Assembly (NCBI RefSeq): GCF_037042905.1
Contig: NC_087254.1
Span: forward strand, 16,105,103 to 16,169,102
Source: Lytechinus pictus
Taxonomy: Eukaryota > Echinodermata > Echinoidea > Temnopleuroida > Toxopneustidae
Length of the DNA stretch: 64,000 bases
Direction: 5' to 3'
The position numbers were made by a program, and so were the translations under genes. The notes under the pieces are model-generated. The model saw nothing but the letters and a program-made list of their open reading frames with translations, did no database searches and was not told the origin of the DNA. How positions within the stretch are numbered: position 1 is the stretch's first letter; each line of letters starts with the position of its first letter. Positions 32,701 through 45,400 of this stretch are shown piece after piece.

Positions 32701-35565
32701 ATGATACCTGTATGGTTGGAACTACCCCTTATCGACCACCTAATTTTCTAAGCATCGTATCTGCGAAAATATTTATAACTTTTACCTAGATTTCGTCAAA
32801 TTTGTGCATAAAATTGAGCAGATCAGATTCCCATGTTTCGATCGACGACTCCGAATCTATTCCTGTATATATCGGCGAACAACGAATGCGACAATTTTAC
32901 ATTTTCTCATTTGCGCCCTTCTTTTGAAATCGACCACCCGCCATACACTAAATTTACGGCCGATTCTTCTAATACAAAGAAATATTTTGACTCTTCCAAA
33001 TCAGTTCTATGATGTCAACATGCTATGATCGTCTCACTACTTCACTGCGAGCTCCGGCACATGATTTGATGATTGACGACCGATATTTGTTCTAAAGCCT
33101 TTTCCTATCGGATTTCTTGGTATGAACAACTGGGTTCGGGTCTGGTCAATACAATTTGGATGAATTCTACTAAACTTATAAATTTTTTCCTTTTTTTCTC
33201 TCGTAAAATTGATTTTAACCGTTCCTATGGACAATGCGCCTACTCTCCCGCACGTATCATTTGTAATACGCAATAATAATCTGGGGAATTATTTGACAAT
33301 TTCTGACATTTTACAATCATCCCCATTCACCGACTGTAGTGTGTTAGTGCGAGTTTGCATGTGTAATCAGGTCCACCAATTCGGGCGACAAGGTTTTGTC
33401 TAGATTTTTCTTTTTTTTAATTCTAAATGACATTATATTATCTTGAACGAAGGCCCACTATTTTCGTTAAACTCTAATCTTTCTTTTGATACTATACATA
33501 TTTCAAGAAAATATCTAAAATATATGTTACCGATGATTTATTCCTTATTTTTTGAATTTTTCTGCCAGAGAGGAAAAAAATGGCAGCTGTGTGTTGCTGC
33601 CCTCTACGTTCAACAAGTTGTGCTTTTATCAAGGCTTTCCGATTAGAATTTTCGATATCCTGGCCAATCAATGCAAGCGACAAGTTCCAAACACACGCAC
33701 ATCTACAAGCGCAAAGCAGTGGCACAAATCGCGATATAGAGCGACTGGTAAATTATACGTCTGTAAGGATGATGTCATCCAAGATGGCAACTTACGTTGA
33801 CCAATGAAAGGATCGAAGATGACTATTGATCACCATTTGAAAGGAATTAGCGGTAACTGCGGTCTAAGCCTAGGTACGATATTTCTGAATTTTAAATATT
33901 TTTTCGTAAATTTGAATGTAATTTATTTTTTATAATGTGACATTTTATGTACAAACAAGTGGAGTGCCTCTGGCAGTCTCACCTGCATCGCGCGATTCAA
34001 TATTTCAGCAGTGCTGATTTTGAAAACTAAACTAAACTAAAATAATTATTCACAAAAAACACCATTCATATAAAGATACAATACTACGTTCATTGACAAT
34101 AAATGACATTTTACCTTGATCATGCGACCCAAGACTTGTCAGTGATACTTGATTACCCCTATATCCACATTTTATAAACTATACACAACAAAAAAAGTAA
34201 GTCCCCCCTTAAACAAACATCCATTAATTCCGAACCACTGGGAGTTTTTAATATATTTTTACATGAGCGTGTAGGGAATTTCATAAGCTACCCTCTTAGT
34301 AGATGTTACGGACATATTTTATGTCATGCTTCAGTGGGCACTGGCAGAATGCAAAATTGTCACTTTTTAAAAGTCACAAGCAAAATATCATGGCTTTGAT
34401 TCCAGTTTATTGGAACAAATTCCACATTCTCATCATGAAAAATAGTCAGAAGGCTTGTAATTTAAGGTACTTTCTAAAAGACGATACAACTTTTTTTTTG
34501 CTAAATTTCACAGTCAAAATTTGCTATTATTGGATTTTTTACACATTTCTATCGATGAAAATGATCGAATATGATGACAATCATTTTTGGAAGAGTATCT
34601 TCAACAATATTCATCATTTCATGGTTCAATGAACATTTAATGAAAACCAAAAATACGATTTTCAAATATCATTGGCAAGTAATGTTTCAAGTTGGTAACT
34701 GAAATTATCTTTTCTCAACCTTTTTTCGTTATGTTCATGACCAATTAACATGCTTCAATGATTCAAAGGCATTTAATTAAACATTCACGCTTGAATGAAC
34801 ATGTGGAATGTGATAAGCTCTTTTTTACGTTATGGGAAAAATGCAATTGCTAACTATGGATATCTGTCATATCTATATCATATCTGATATCTAATGCTTC
34901 AGTGAGCACACAAAATTCGAAAATTATGCAAATGAGAAGAAAGTTCAAGGCCTTGGCCCCACTCTGTGCCGTTTCGAATGGTTATTTAAGTGTGCGGGCC
35001 CTTTGGATAGTGTCACTCTGAAGCCATACTGTGCGAAGTTTCATTAGAAAACTATTGGCAGAAGTAACAAAAACCGACTGTGAAACAAACCCTTATTTCA
35101 CTTTTGTTAAAATTTTGACTTCCTCTCTCATAGACATTGTGTACACTATGGATGCATATGTTTAGGAATAAGTAATCCCTTATTCAATGTGGTGGAACTT
35201 TTTTTCAAAGCTGTCTTTAGCAGTATCATTTGGCAGTAATGTTTATCAACCTATGGGCAAAATTCTATGCATAATGAAATTGATTTGTTTGTCTACGTAT
35301 GGATGAGTGCATATGAGCACGCTTCAAAGGGGGAAATGGGGCATTTTCAATGTCACAGACTCATTTTGAGGGGTTATAAAGTGAATAATGGGGATGAATT
35401 CAGTTTCAAATGTAACTTAATAGGTGTTGTTTTTATCATCCATCATTTTTATCACCACACACTCTCCTAACTTTTTACACTGTCATGGTTGAGCGATCAC
35501 ACTCGAAAACTTAGGAATTATACTCTTTTTACTGCATAAATGTATTCTTTTCCTAATAATTTCTT
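32701..35565. other. AT-rich non-coding DNA
   Basis: No supported gene. The short overlapping frames at 33037-33807 lie on both strands and share no family signature. The segment near 33760-33830 (GATGATGTCATCC, CAAGATGGC, CCAATG) has promoter-like words, but no exon follows convincingly. Confidence 0.4.
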
Positions 35566-36160
35566 TCCTGATCCTTTCTCTCTCTCTCTGTTCATTTTTT
35601 TTCTTTCCTTCTTCCTCTTACCTGCCTTCTTTATTAATTTCCCTTTTTCATTTCCTTCATTCTTTCTTTCCTTTTCTTTGCTTCCTTCTCCCTTCCTCTC
35701 CTTTTCCTTATCGTTAGTTTTCTTTTTTTTCATTCTCTCCTCCCTTTCATTATTTCCTCCCTCTCTTTCCTCCTTTCCTTCGTTCTTTATTTTATTTTTC
35801 CTTCTAATTCCTTTCCCTCCCTTCCTTCCTGTTCTTTCAAATGAAGGAAACATTTTTCTTTCATTCATTCTTTCTTCTCCTCCTTTTTTCTTACTTAGGC
35901 CTAATACTTTCTTTTTTTTTCTCTCCTTTATTTTGTCTATTTTCCCTTCTTTTCTTTCTATATTCAATTCAAACTCAAAGAATGATGGGAACCTTTTTTC
36001 TCTCTTTCAGTTTCAGTCTTTCTTTCATCCTTTCATTCTTTTTTTATTTTTTCCTTCATTTTCCCCTTCATTTTATCTTTAATTCTCAATTCATCTCTTT
36101 TCTTTCATCTTTTCTTTTTCTCCTTCATTCTTTCGTTCATGCTCCATTCCAATTTGTGTT
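35566..36160 (+). repeat. About 600-bp polypyrimidine tract
   Basis: Almost pure T/C on the plus strand (TTTC, TTCC and CTTT words), interrupted by a few purine-containing islands (about 35840-35860, 35965-35990). The long frames on both strands (149 and 180 codons) are low-complexity F/S/L or K/E/R runs and are not considered genes. Confidence 0.9.
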
Positions 36161-36186
36161 TGATCTACCGTATTGTCCCGTCATGC

Positions 36187-36215
36187 CCGTATTTCATTTT
36201 GTGAAATCTGGTCAC
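36187..36215 (+). mobile_element. hAT-like terminus ending the pyrimidine-rich region
   Basis: GAAATCTGGTCACCCTA lies at the junction where module-derived sequence (AATGCCTCTTTTGGATCATA) resumes. Its complement, TAGGGTGACCAGATTTC, looks like a transposon end. The left end was not located. Confidence 0.35.
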
Positions 36216-36221
36216 CCTAAA

Positions 36222-36415
36222 TCTAATGCCTCTTTTGGATCATAACTCACCTAAATACCAAGGCAATAACTGCTCACTCCAGACATTCCATGTAGACTTT
36301 CTAGATGATAATATCAAGATTGGTGTCATGTCCTTGTTTCTGGTACCGTACGTGGTAGACTAAACTCTCTCTTTTCTGCTGGAACTGGCACTTCCAGTTC
36401 ACACAAAATAACTGC
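36222..36415 (+). repeat. Fragment of the duplicated module
   Basis: AATGCCTCTTTTGGATCATA, AATAACTGCTCAC and GATGATAATATCAAGATTGG match the shared block of the 18-32.7 kb modules. It ends near 36415 after GTTCACACAA. This is a distant, truncated copy. Confidence 0.7.
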
Positions 36416-38144
36416 GACCAAAATGGAGAATAGCTTCTTCTTCTTCTTAATTGTTATTGTGGTATTGTTGGTTGATTGGCGATTAGCGACTGCCGAAAAA
36501 ATACGGGAGTATTGCGTCTCCGAAAAGGTGCAAACAGAAGGGAAATTGTATTTCTCCCTGAGGATAGATTAGCATAGGATTGTAGGATAGGATTAGACCA
36601 AAAGCTTCGGTCTCTGTTATGTTGGTTGTTCCGCTGAACTACGTTGGCTCCACTCACCAAATATGTGTATGAGGAGAAATTAAAAAAATAAAAAAAATGT
36701 TGAAAAACTCCTCGAAACAGACGGCTGCCAGCTGTCTAGGATAGGATGTGATAAGTTGGGGATAGAAGTGAAATAAAACATGATTTTCTTAACATTATGT
36801 AACTTCCCGAATTCTAAAAGTTAATCTTAATTATTATGGATGTGTAGCTATGAGGAGGCTATGAAATGAAATGTGTTTAACACGATGAAGTTTGTGCGGA
36901 TTAAATTGTAACATGAAAAAGAGGGAGAGAGAGGGGCGGCTGATCATTTACGTGCGTCCCGGCGTGCGCCGTCTCATAGAAAAGGATTATTGACATCTCT
37001 ATGGTTTGTGGGGGTTTGTGAACATCACATTATTTTCTTTTGAGCCTAATCTTATGAATCCTGATTTTGGTTTCAAAACACGACCCGATACGTGCATATT
37101 TGAATTCTATGCATGTGGTTAAATGGCCTCGATCACCACCCCCGCCCCTCAATCAGGTCGAAACATAATACAAAGACTGGAATTGGATAACACTTTAAAA
37201 AATGTATTATATTTATCATTGCATCATTATTTTCTAATATGAAAATATAACTAGGAAATTAAAAAAAAATCTCAGACCGATTATGACAGAGTCAACATTA
37301 AAGTATAATGGCTGTAAAAAAAAATATGCACAATAACAGGGGTCGGGGCCGGGGGTTGCCAATTAGAGCCAAAAATTTCCGTCAAATCATGGTATAATGA
37401 ACAGGCAAAATTTTTGAGGGGGCCATCAGATATGGCGAAATGGACAGAATTTATCTTTTAAAAAAAGTTGCGAGCGAGCGAGCAAAAATTTTGACATCTT
37501 TTTTACAAAATTCCAAGTTTGTGATAGATTTTGACATAATATTCAGAAAATAGTATCATATTTCACACTTCTCTCTTTCCTTTGTTTTTGTCTGTATGCC
37601 ACCGTAAACAGGATTGTGCGCAAAAAAGAGGAGCACAGTATGGCGCATGTGCCAAAACCTGTTTAACATATGTGCCGAGCGAGCGAAGTGAGCGAGAAAA
37701 AAAATCACCTTTTCATGGGAATCTAACTTTAAAATATTTCTTAACACTTAATTCAGTAAATTTCTTAACACTTAATTCAGTAAATAACATCATATCTTAC
37801 ATTTTTGTCCTTGGTTGTAGAACTTTTGGGGGCCATGACCTAACTATTCCATCTGTATATACGCAAGTGCTATGCGAGAGGGTCCACATAAGATTGCAGC
37901 TATAATCACGGGTATATACAGTATATAGATTTTATATACAAAACATTAATTCAACGCAGTTGCCTAATTAACTAAACATTTTGAGGGGACACAACATATA
38001 GCAATGTAGAAAACAAATTGCCTTTTGAAATTAAATTCAAATTACGTGACAGATTTTCCTATTAAGCAAATAACATATTTCATTGTTTTCCATTCATTTC
38101 ATTACTTCTATATATTTTTTTTTTATTTCCCCTTGGGTGTGGAA
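36416..38144. other. Non-coding DNA with dispersed repeats
   Basis: No supported gene. The segment 37395-37575 (GGCAAAATTTTTGAGGGGGC, GCGAGCGAGCGAGCAAAA) is related to 56783-56925. A 24-bp unit is repeated twice at about 37736-37785. Confidence 0.45.
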
Positions 38145-38182
38145 CCAAGACCCTCCCCCCCCCCCCTCCCTGTACGCCAGTG
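38145..38182 (+). mobile_element. Transposon-like terminus
   Basis: A C-run followed by CTCCCTGTACGCCAGTG resembles the family of C-rich ends terminating in GTTACGCC(A/T)CTG seen at 38820 and 54018. The partner end was not found. Confidence 0.35.
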
Positions 38183-38399
38183 ATTGAACGTAAAGCTTAA
38201 TGTAGAAAGGGTCCATACAGGGGGCGTTGAAGCTTACAGAAGCCCCTACTAATATAAGTGGGGTCAGGGGCAAATCCCCCGGTAGCTTTAGAGATTTAGC
38301 CAAAGTCATGATTGCGACCGTTAATATTATTGCACAAAATTTAGCAAGCTTAATGTTATATGCAGTCCATATTTCTTCCCGTTCTTAATTCTCGACAGC

Positions 38400-38830
38400 C
38401 CGGTCGTGTTATTAAGTTAATCTTCTTTCTTTCTTTTTTTCTTAACCCTTTTCTTTAATTGTTTTCCAGTTTAGCATTTGGCTCATTCCATTCTACCTAC
38501 ATTTCGCGCTTTTGTTTGCCATTTTGTCATTTTTTTATTCATTTCCCTTCTTAATCATGTTAATATTTCGTAATGGTTTATCATGTTCTTTTTTCGTTCC
38601 TTTTCCGGCTTTCCTTCCGTTTTCCATTTTTATGTTTTTTTAATTCTTATAGCTTTAATTAATTTCATTTTTTTTCTTTCTTTTTCTCCTTCTTTCCTCT
38701 TTTCCCCCCTTTCCTTTCCCTTTCCCTATCTTTCTCCCTCCCTTTTCTCCTTTTCCCGTTTTTTTTTTATTTTCCCGGTGAAATCCGCCAAGGGGGAAGC
38801 CTGCCCCCACCTGTTACGCCATTGCACAAT
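38400..38830 (+). mobile_element. Pyrimidine-rich transposon tail, copy 1
   Basis: A T/C-rich body with TTCCCGTTTTTT, then GGTGAAATCCGCC and a GCCCCC run, and ends ACCTGTTACGCCATTGC. The same sequence of blocks appears at 53515-54030. The complement of the end, GCAATGGCGTAACAGGT, is typical of hAT-like termini. There is no left end and no transposase. Confidence 0.5.
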
Positions 38831-39410
38831 TATATTGTGGCAGAATAAGACTAGAAATACGAGACTGATTATACAAAAGGAATACAAAGGATAGGATATT
38901 CATTCGACCCAACCCATTTCCAGTTTTATTAATCGAATATACCATATTGACAAAATGCATCCATATGATCCGGCAATTGACAGTGAATCAACAGGATGGG
39001 CATTTATTCAAATTAAAATTGAAAAAATAAGGAAAAAATATACGTATGCTCTTAGAACTATTTTACTTGCGGAATGCTTATTACCGATACTTTACCGATT
39101 AAGGTGATGAGATGAATGGCGTGAACTCGTCGGGAGATGATTTAAATAGTGAATGATACGAACAAATCCTGGAAATTGGCGGAAATGTATCAAATGACAT
39201 ATATTAGAAATAGTGGTTGGCATTTTCTCAAGCCTAGATATAACCCTTTCACCTAATATAGGTCCCATTCTGGAACACTCGATCTAACTCTTGTTTACGA
39301 TTGAATCTACGACCAAATCCTGGAAATTGGCGGAGTTCGCAAAATCCAAACGAAATAAAGTCATGTAAAATTACTACTGTACACCTGAAAACTTTTATTG
39401 CATTAATTTT
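38831..39410. other. Left flank of the satellite array
   Basis: Non-coding. The motif AAATCCTGGAAATTGGCGGA occurs twice (about 39163 and 39315), 152 bp apart. This indicates a small diverged duplication just outside the satellite. Confidence 0.55.
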
Positions 39411-42400
39411 GAACGGATTTTCGGGTCTCTCGCCCCACCCCCAACCTGGACAAATTGGCCAAAATTGAGCAAAATAAGTATTTTCCAAATATTGCCCCCG
39501 AAACCCCCCCAAACCAGCCGTCTTCGCTCCGATCGAGGGGTCTTCTAGCATCCAAACGGGTCAATATACAGAAAAAAAAGAAGATCCATTTCGAACGGAT
39601 TTTCGGGTCTCTTGCCCCACCCGCGCCCTTGACAAATTGTCGAAAATTGAGCAAAATCAGTATTTTCCAAATATTGCCCCCAAAACCCCCCCAAACCAGC
39701 CGTCTTCACTCCGAAGGGTCTTCTAGCATCCAAACGGGTCAATATAAAGAAAAAATAGAAGATCCATTTAGAACGGATTTTCGGGTCTCTCGCCCCATCC
39801 GCGCCCTTGACAAATTGTCCAAAATTGAGCAAAATCAGTATTTTCCAAATATTGCCCCCGAAACCCCCCCAAACCAGCCGTCTTCGCTCCGAGGGGTCTT
39901 CTAGCATCAAAACCGGTCAATATACAGAAAAAAAAGAAGACCAATTTCGAACGGATTTTCGGGTCTCTCGCCCCACCCGCGCCCTTGACAAATTGTCCAA
40001 AATTGAGCAAAATCAGTGATTTTCCAAATATTGCCCCCGAAACCCCCCCAAACCAGCCGTCTTCGCTCCGAGGGGTCTTCTAGCATCCAAACGGGTCAAT
40101 ATATAGAAAGAAAAGAAGATCCATTTCGAACGGATTTTCAGGTCTCTCGCCCCATCCGCGACCTGGACAAATTGTCCAAAATTGAGCAAAATCAGTATTT
40201 TCCAAATATTGCCCCCGAAATTAACCCCCCCAAACCAGCCGTCTCCGCTCCGAGGGGTCTTCTAGCATCCAAACGGGTCAATATACAGAAAAAAAAGAAG
40301 ATCCATTTCGAACGGATTTTCGGGTCTCTCGCCCCAACCGCGCCCTTGACAAATTGTCCAAAATTGAGCAAAACCAGTATTTTCCAAATATTGCCCCCGA
40401 AACCCCCCCAAACCAGGGTCTTCGCTCCGAGGGGTCTTCTAGCATCCAAACGGGTCAATATACAGAAAAAAAAGAAGATCCATTTCGAACGGATTTTCGG
40501 GTCTCTCGCCCCACCCGCGCCCTTGACAAATTGTCCAAAATTGAGCAAAATCAGTATTTTCCAAATATTGCCCCCGAAACCCCCCAAACCAGCCGTCTTC
40601 GCTCCGAGGGGTCTTCTAGCATCCAAACGGGTCAATATACAGAAAAAAAAGAAGATCCATTTCGAACGGATTTTCGGGTCTCTCGCCCCACCCGCGCACT
40701 TGACAAATTGTCCAAAATTGAGCAAAATCAGTATTTCCCAAATATTGCCCCCGAAACCCCCCCACACCAGCCGTCTTCGCTCCGAAGGGTCTTCTAGCAT
40801 CCAAACGGGTCAATATACAGAAAAAAAAGAAGATCCATTTAGAACGGATTTTCGGGTCTCTCGCCCCATCCGCGCCCTTGACAAATTCTCCAAAATTGAG
40901 CAAAATCAGTATTTTCCAAATATTGCCCCCAAAACCCCCCCAAACCAGCCGTCTTCGCTCCGAGGGGTCTTCTAGCATCAAAACCGGTCAATATACAGAA
41001 AAAAAAGAAGAACCATTTCGAACGGATTTTCGGGTCTCTCGCCCCACCCGCGCCCTTGACAAATTGTCCAAAATTGAGCAAAATCAGTATTTTCCAAATA
41101 TTGCCCCCGAAACCCCCCCACACCAGCCGTCTTCGCTCCGAGGGGTCTTCTAGCATCCAAACGGGTCAATATAAAGAAAAAAAAGAAGATCGATTTTGAA
41201 CGGATTTTCGGGTCTCTCGCCCCCTCCGCGCCCTTGACAAATTGTCCAAAATTGTACAAAATCAGTATTTTCCAAATATTGCCCCCGAAACCCCCCCAAA
41301 CCAGCCGTCTTCGCTCCGAGGGGTCTTCCGGCATCCAAACGGGTCAATATATAGAAAGAAAAGAAGATCCATTTCGAACGGATTTTCAGGTCTCTCGCCC
41401 CACCCGCGACCTGGACAAATTGTCCAAAATTGATCAAAATCAGTATTTTCCAAATATTGCCCCCGAAATTAACCCCCCCAAACCAGCCGTCTCCGCTCCG
41501 AGGGGTCTTCTAGCATCCAAACGGGTCAATATACAGAAAAAAAAGAAGATCCATTTCGAACGGATTTTCGGGTCTCTCGCCCCACCCGCGCCCTTGACAA
41601 ATTGTCCAAAATTGAGCAAAACCAGTATTTTCCAAATATTGCCCCCGAAACCCCCCCAAACCAGGATCTTCGCTCCGAGGGGTCTTCTAGCATCCAAACG
41701 GGTCAATATACAGGAAAAAAAAGAAGATCCATTTCGAACGGATTTTCGGGTCTCTCGCCCCACCAGCGCCCTTGACAAATTGTCCAAAATTGAGCAAAAT
41801 CAGTATTTTTCCAAATATTGCCCCCAAAACCCCCCCAAATCAGCCGTCTTCGCTCCGAGGGGTCTTCTACCATCCAAACGGGTCAATATACAGAAAAAAA
41901 TGAAGATCCATTTCGAACGGATTTTCGGGTCTCTTGCCCCACCCGCGCCCTTGACAAATTGTCGAAAATTGAGCAAAATCAGTATTTCCCAAATATTGCC
42001 CCCAAACCAGCCGTCTTCGCTCCGAGGGGTCTTCTAGCATCCAAACGGGTCAATATACAGAAAAAAAAGAAGATCCATTTCGAACGGATTTTCGGGTCTC
42101 TTGCCCCACCCGCGCCCTTGACAAATTGTCGAAAATTGAGCAAAATCAGTATTTTCCAAATATTGCCCCCAAAACCACCCCAAACCAGCCGTCTTCGCTC
42201 CGAAGGGTCTTCTAGCATCCAAACGGGTCAATATACAGAAAAAAAAGAAGATCCATTTAGAACGGATTTTCGGGTCTCTCGCCCCATCCGCGCCCTTGAC
42301 AAATTCTCCAAAATTGAGCAAAATCAGTATTTTCCAAATATTGCCCCGAAACCCCCCCAAACCAGCCGTCTTCGCTCCGAGGGGTCTTCTAGCATCAAAA

Positions 42401-45400
42401 CCGGTCAATATACAGAAAAAAAAGAAGAACCATTTCGAACGGATTTTCGGGTCTCTCGCCCCACCCGCGCCCTTGACAAATTGTCCAAAATTGAGCAAAA
42501 TCAGTATTTTCCAAATATTGCCCCCGAAACCCCCCCACACCAGCCGTCTTCGCTCCGAGGGGTCTTCTAGCATCCAAACGGGTCAATATACAGAAAAAAA
42601 AAGAAGATCGATTTTGAACGGATTTTCGGGTCTCTCGCCCCCTCCGCGCCCTTGACAAATTGTCCAAAATTGTACAAAATCAGTATTTTCCAAATATTGC
42701 CCCCGAAACCCCCCCAAACTAGCCGTCTTCCCTCCGAGGGGTCTTCTAGCATCCAAACGGGTCAATATACAGAAAAAAAAGAAGATCCATTTCGAACGGA
42801 TTTTCGGGTCTCTCGCCCCACCCGCGCCCTTGACAAATTGTCCAAAATTGAGCAAAATCAGTGTTTTCCAAATATTGCCCCCGAAACCCCCCCAAACCAG
42901 CCGTCTTCGCTCCGAGGGGTCTTCTAGCATCCAAACGGGTCAATATACAGAAAAAAAAGAAGATCCATTCGAACGGATTTTCGGGTCTCTCGCCCCACCC
43001 GCGCCCTTGACAAATTGTCCAAAATTGAGCAAAACCAGTATTTTCCAAATATTGCCCCCGAAACCCCCCCAAACCAGGGTCTTCGCTCCGAGGGGTCTTC
43101 TAGCATCCAAACGGGTCAATATACAGAAAAAAAAGAAGATCCATTTCGAACGGATTTTCGTTTCTCTCGCCCCTCCCGCGCCCTTGACAAATTGTCCAAA
43201 ATTGAGCAAAATCAGTATTTTCCAAATATTGCCCCCGAAATTAACCCCCCCAAACCAGCCGTCTTCGCTCCGAGGGGTCTTCTAGCATCCAAACGGGTCA
43301 ATATACAGAAAAAAAGAAGATCCATTTCGAACGGATTTCCGGGTCTCTCGCCCCACCCGCGCCCTTGACAAATTGTCGAAAATTGAGCAAAATCAGTATT
43401 TTCCAAATATTGCCATCGAAACCCCCCCAAACCAGCCGTCTTTGCTCAGAGGGGTCTTCTAGCATCCAAACGGGTCAATATACAGACAAAAAAGAAGATC
43501 CATTTCAAACAGATTTTTGGGTCTCTCGCCCCACCCGCGCCCTTGACAAATTGTCCAAAATTGAGCAAAATAAGTATTTTCCAAATATTGCCCCCGAAAC
43601 CCCCCAAACCAGCCATCTTCGCTCCGAGGGGTCTTCTAGCATCCAAACGGGTCAATATACAGAAAAAAAAGAAGATCCATTTCGAACGGATTTTCGGGTC
43701 TCTTGCCCCACCCGCGCCCTTGACAAATTGTCGAAAATTGAGCAAAATCAGTATTTTCCAAATATTGCCCCCAAAACCCCCCCAAACCAGCCGTCTTCGC
43801 TCCGCAGGGTCTTCTAGCATCCAAACGGGTCAATATACAGAAAAAAAAGAAGATCAATTTAGAACGGATTTTCGGGTCTCTCGCCCCATCCGCGCCCTTG
43901 ACAAATTGTCCAAAATTGAGCAAAATCAGTATTTTCCAAATATTGCCCCCGAAACCCCCCCAAACCAGCCGTCTTCGCTCCGAGGGGTCTTCTAGCATCC
44001 AAACGGGTCAATATACAGAAAAAAAAGAAGATCCATTTCGAACGGATTTTCGGGTCTCTTGCCCCACCCGCGCCCTTGACAAATTGTCGAAAATTGAGCA
44101 AAATCAGTATTTTCCAAATATTGCCCCCGAAACCCCCCCACACCAGCCGTCTTCGCTCCGAGGGGTCTCCTAGCATCCAAACGGGTCAATATACAGAAAA
44201 AAAAGAAGATCGATTTTGAACGGATTTTCGGGTCTCTCGCCCCCTCCGCGCCCTTGACAAATTGTCCAAAATTGTACAAAATCAGTATTTTCCAAATATT
44301 GCCCCCGAAACCCCCCCAAACTAGCCGTCTTCGCTCCGAGGGGTCTTCTAGCATCCAAACGGGTCAATATACAGAAAAAAAAGAAGATCCATTTCGAACG
44401 GATTTTCGGGTCTCTCGCCCCACCCGCGCCCTTGACAAATTGTCCAAAATTGAGCAAAATCAGTGATTTTCCAAATATTGCCCCCGAAACCCCCCCAAAC
44501 CAGCCGTCTTCGCTCCGAGGGGTCTTCTAGCATCCAAACGGGTCAATATATAGAAAGAAAAGAAGATCCATTTCGAACGGATTTTCAGGTCTCTCGCCCC
44601 ATCCGCGACCTGGACAAATTGTCCAAAATTGAGCAAAATCAGTATTTTCCAAATATTGCCCCCGAAATTAACCCCCCCAAACCAGCCGTCTCCGCTCCGA
44701 GGGGTCTTCTAGCATCCAAACGGGTCAATATACAGAAAAAAAAGAAGATCCATTTCGAACGGATTTTCGGGTCTCTCGCCCCACCCGCGCCCTTGACAAA
44801 TTGTCCAAAATTGAGCAAAACCAGTATTTTCCAAATATTGCCCCCGAAACCCCCCCAAACCAGGGTCTTCGCTCCGAGGGGTCTTCTAGCATCCAAACGG
44901 GTCAATATATAGAAAGAAAAGAAGATCCATTTCGAACGGATTTTCAGGTCTCTCGCCCCATCCGCGACCTGGACAAATTGTCCAAAATTGAGCAAAATCA
45001 GTATTTTCCAAATATTGCCCCCGAAATTAACCCCCCCAAACCAGCCGTCTCCGCTCCGAGGGGTCTTCTAGCATCCAAACGGGTCAATATACAGAAAAAA
45101 AAGAAGATCCATTTCGAACGGATTTTCGGGTCTCTCGCCCCACCCGCGCCCTTGACAAATTGTCCAAAATTGAGCAAAACCAGTATTTTCCAAATATTGC
45201 CCCCGAAACCCCCCCAAACCAGGGTCTTCGCTCCGAGGGGTCTTCTAGCATCCAAACGGGTCAATATACAGAAAAAAAAGAAGATCCATTTCGAACGGAT
45301 TTTCGGGTCTCTCGCCCCACCAGCGCCCTTGACAAATTGTCCAAAATTGAGCAAAATCAGTATTTTCCAAATATTGCCCCCGAAACCCCCCAAACCAGCC

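Noticed and set aside
35518..36245. Frames of 134-180 codons over the pyrimidine tract
   Set aside because: Low-complexity F/S/L or K/E/R translations of a T/C-rich repeat.
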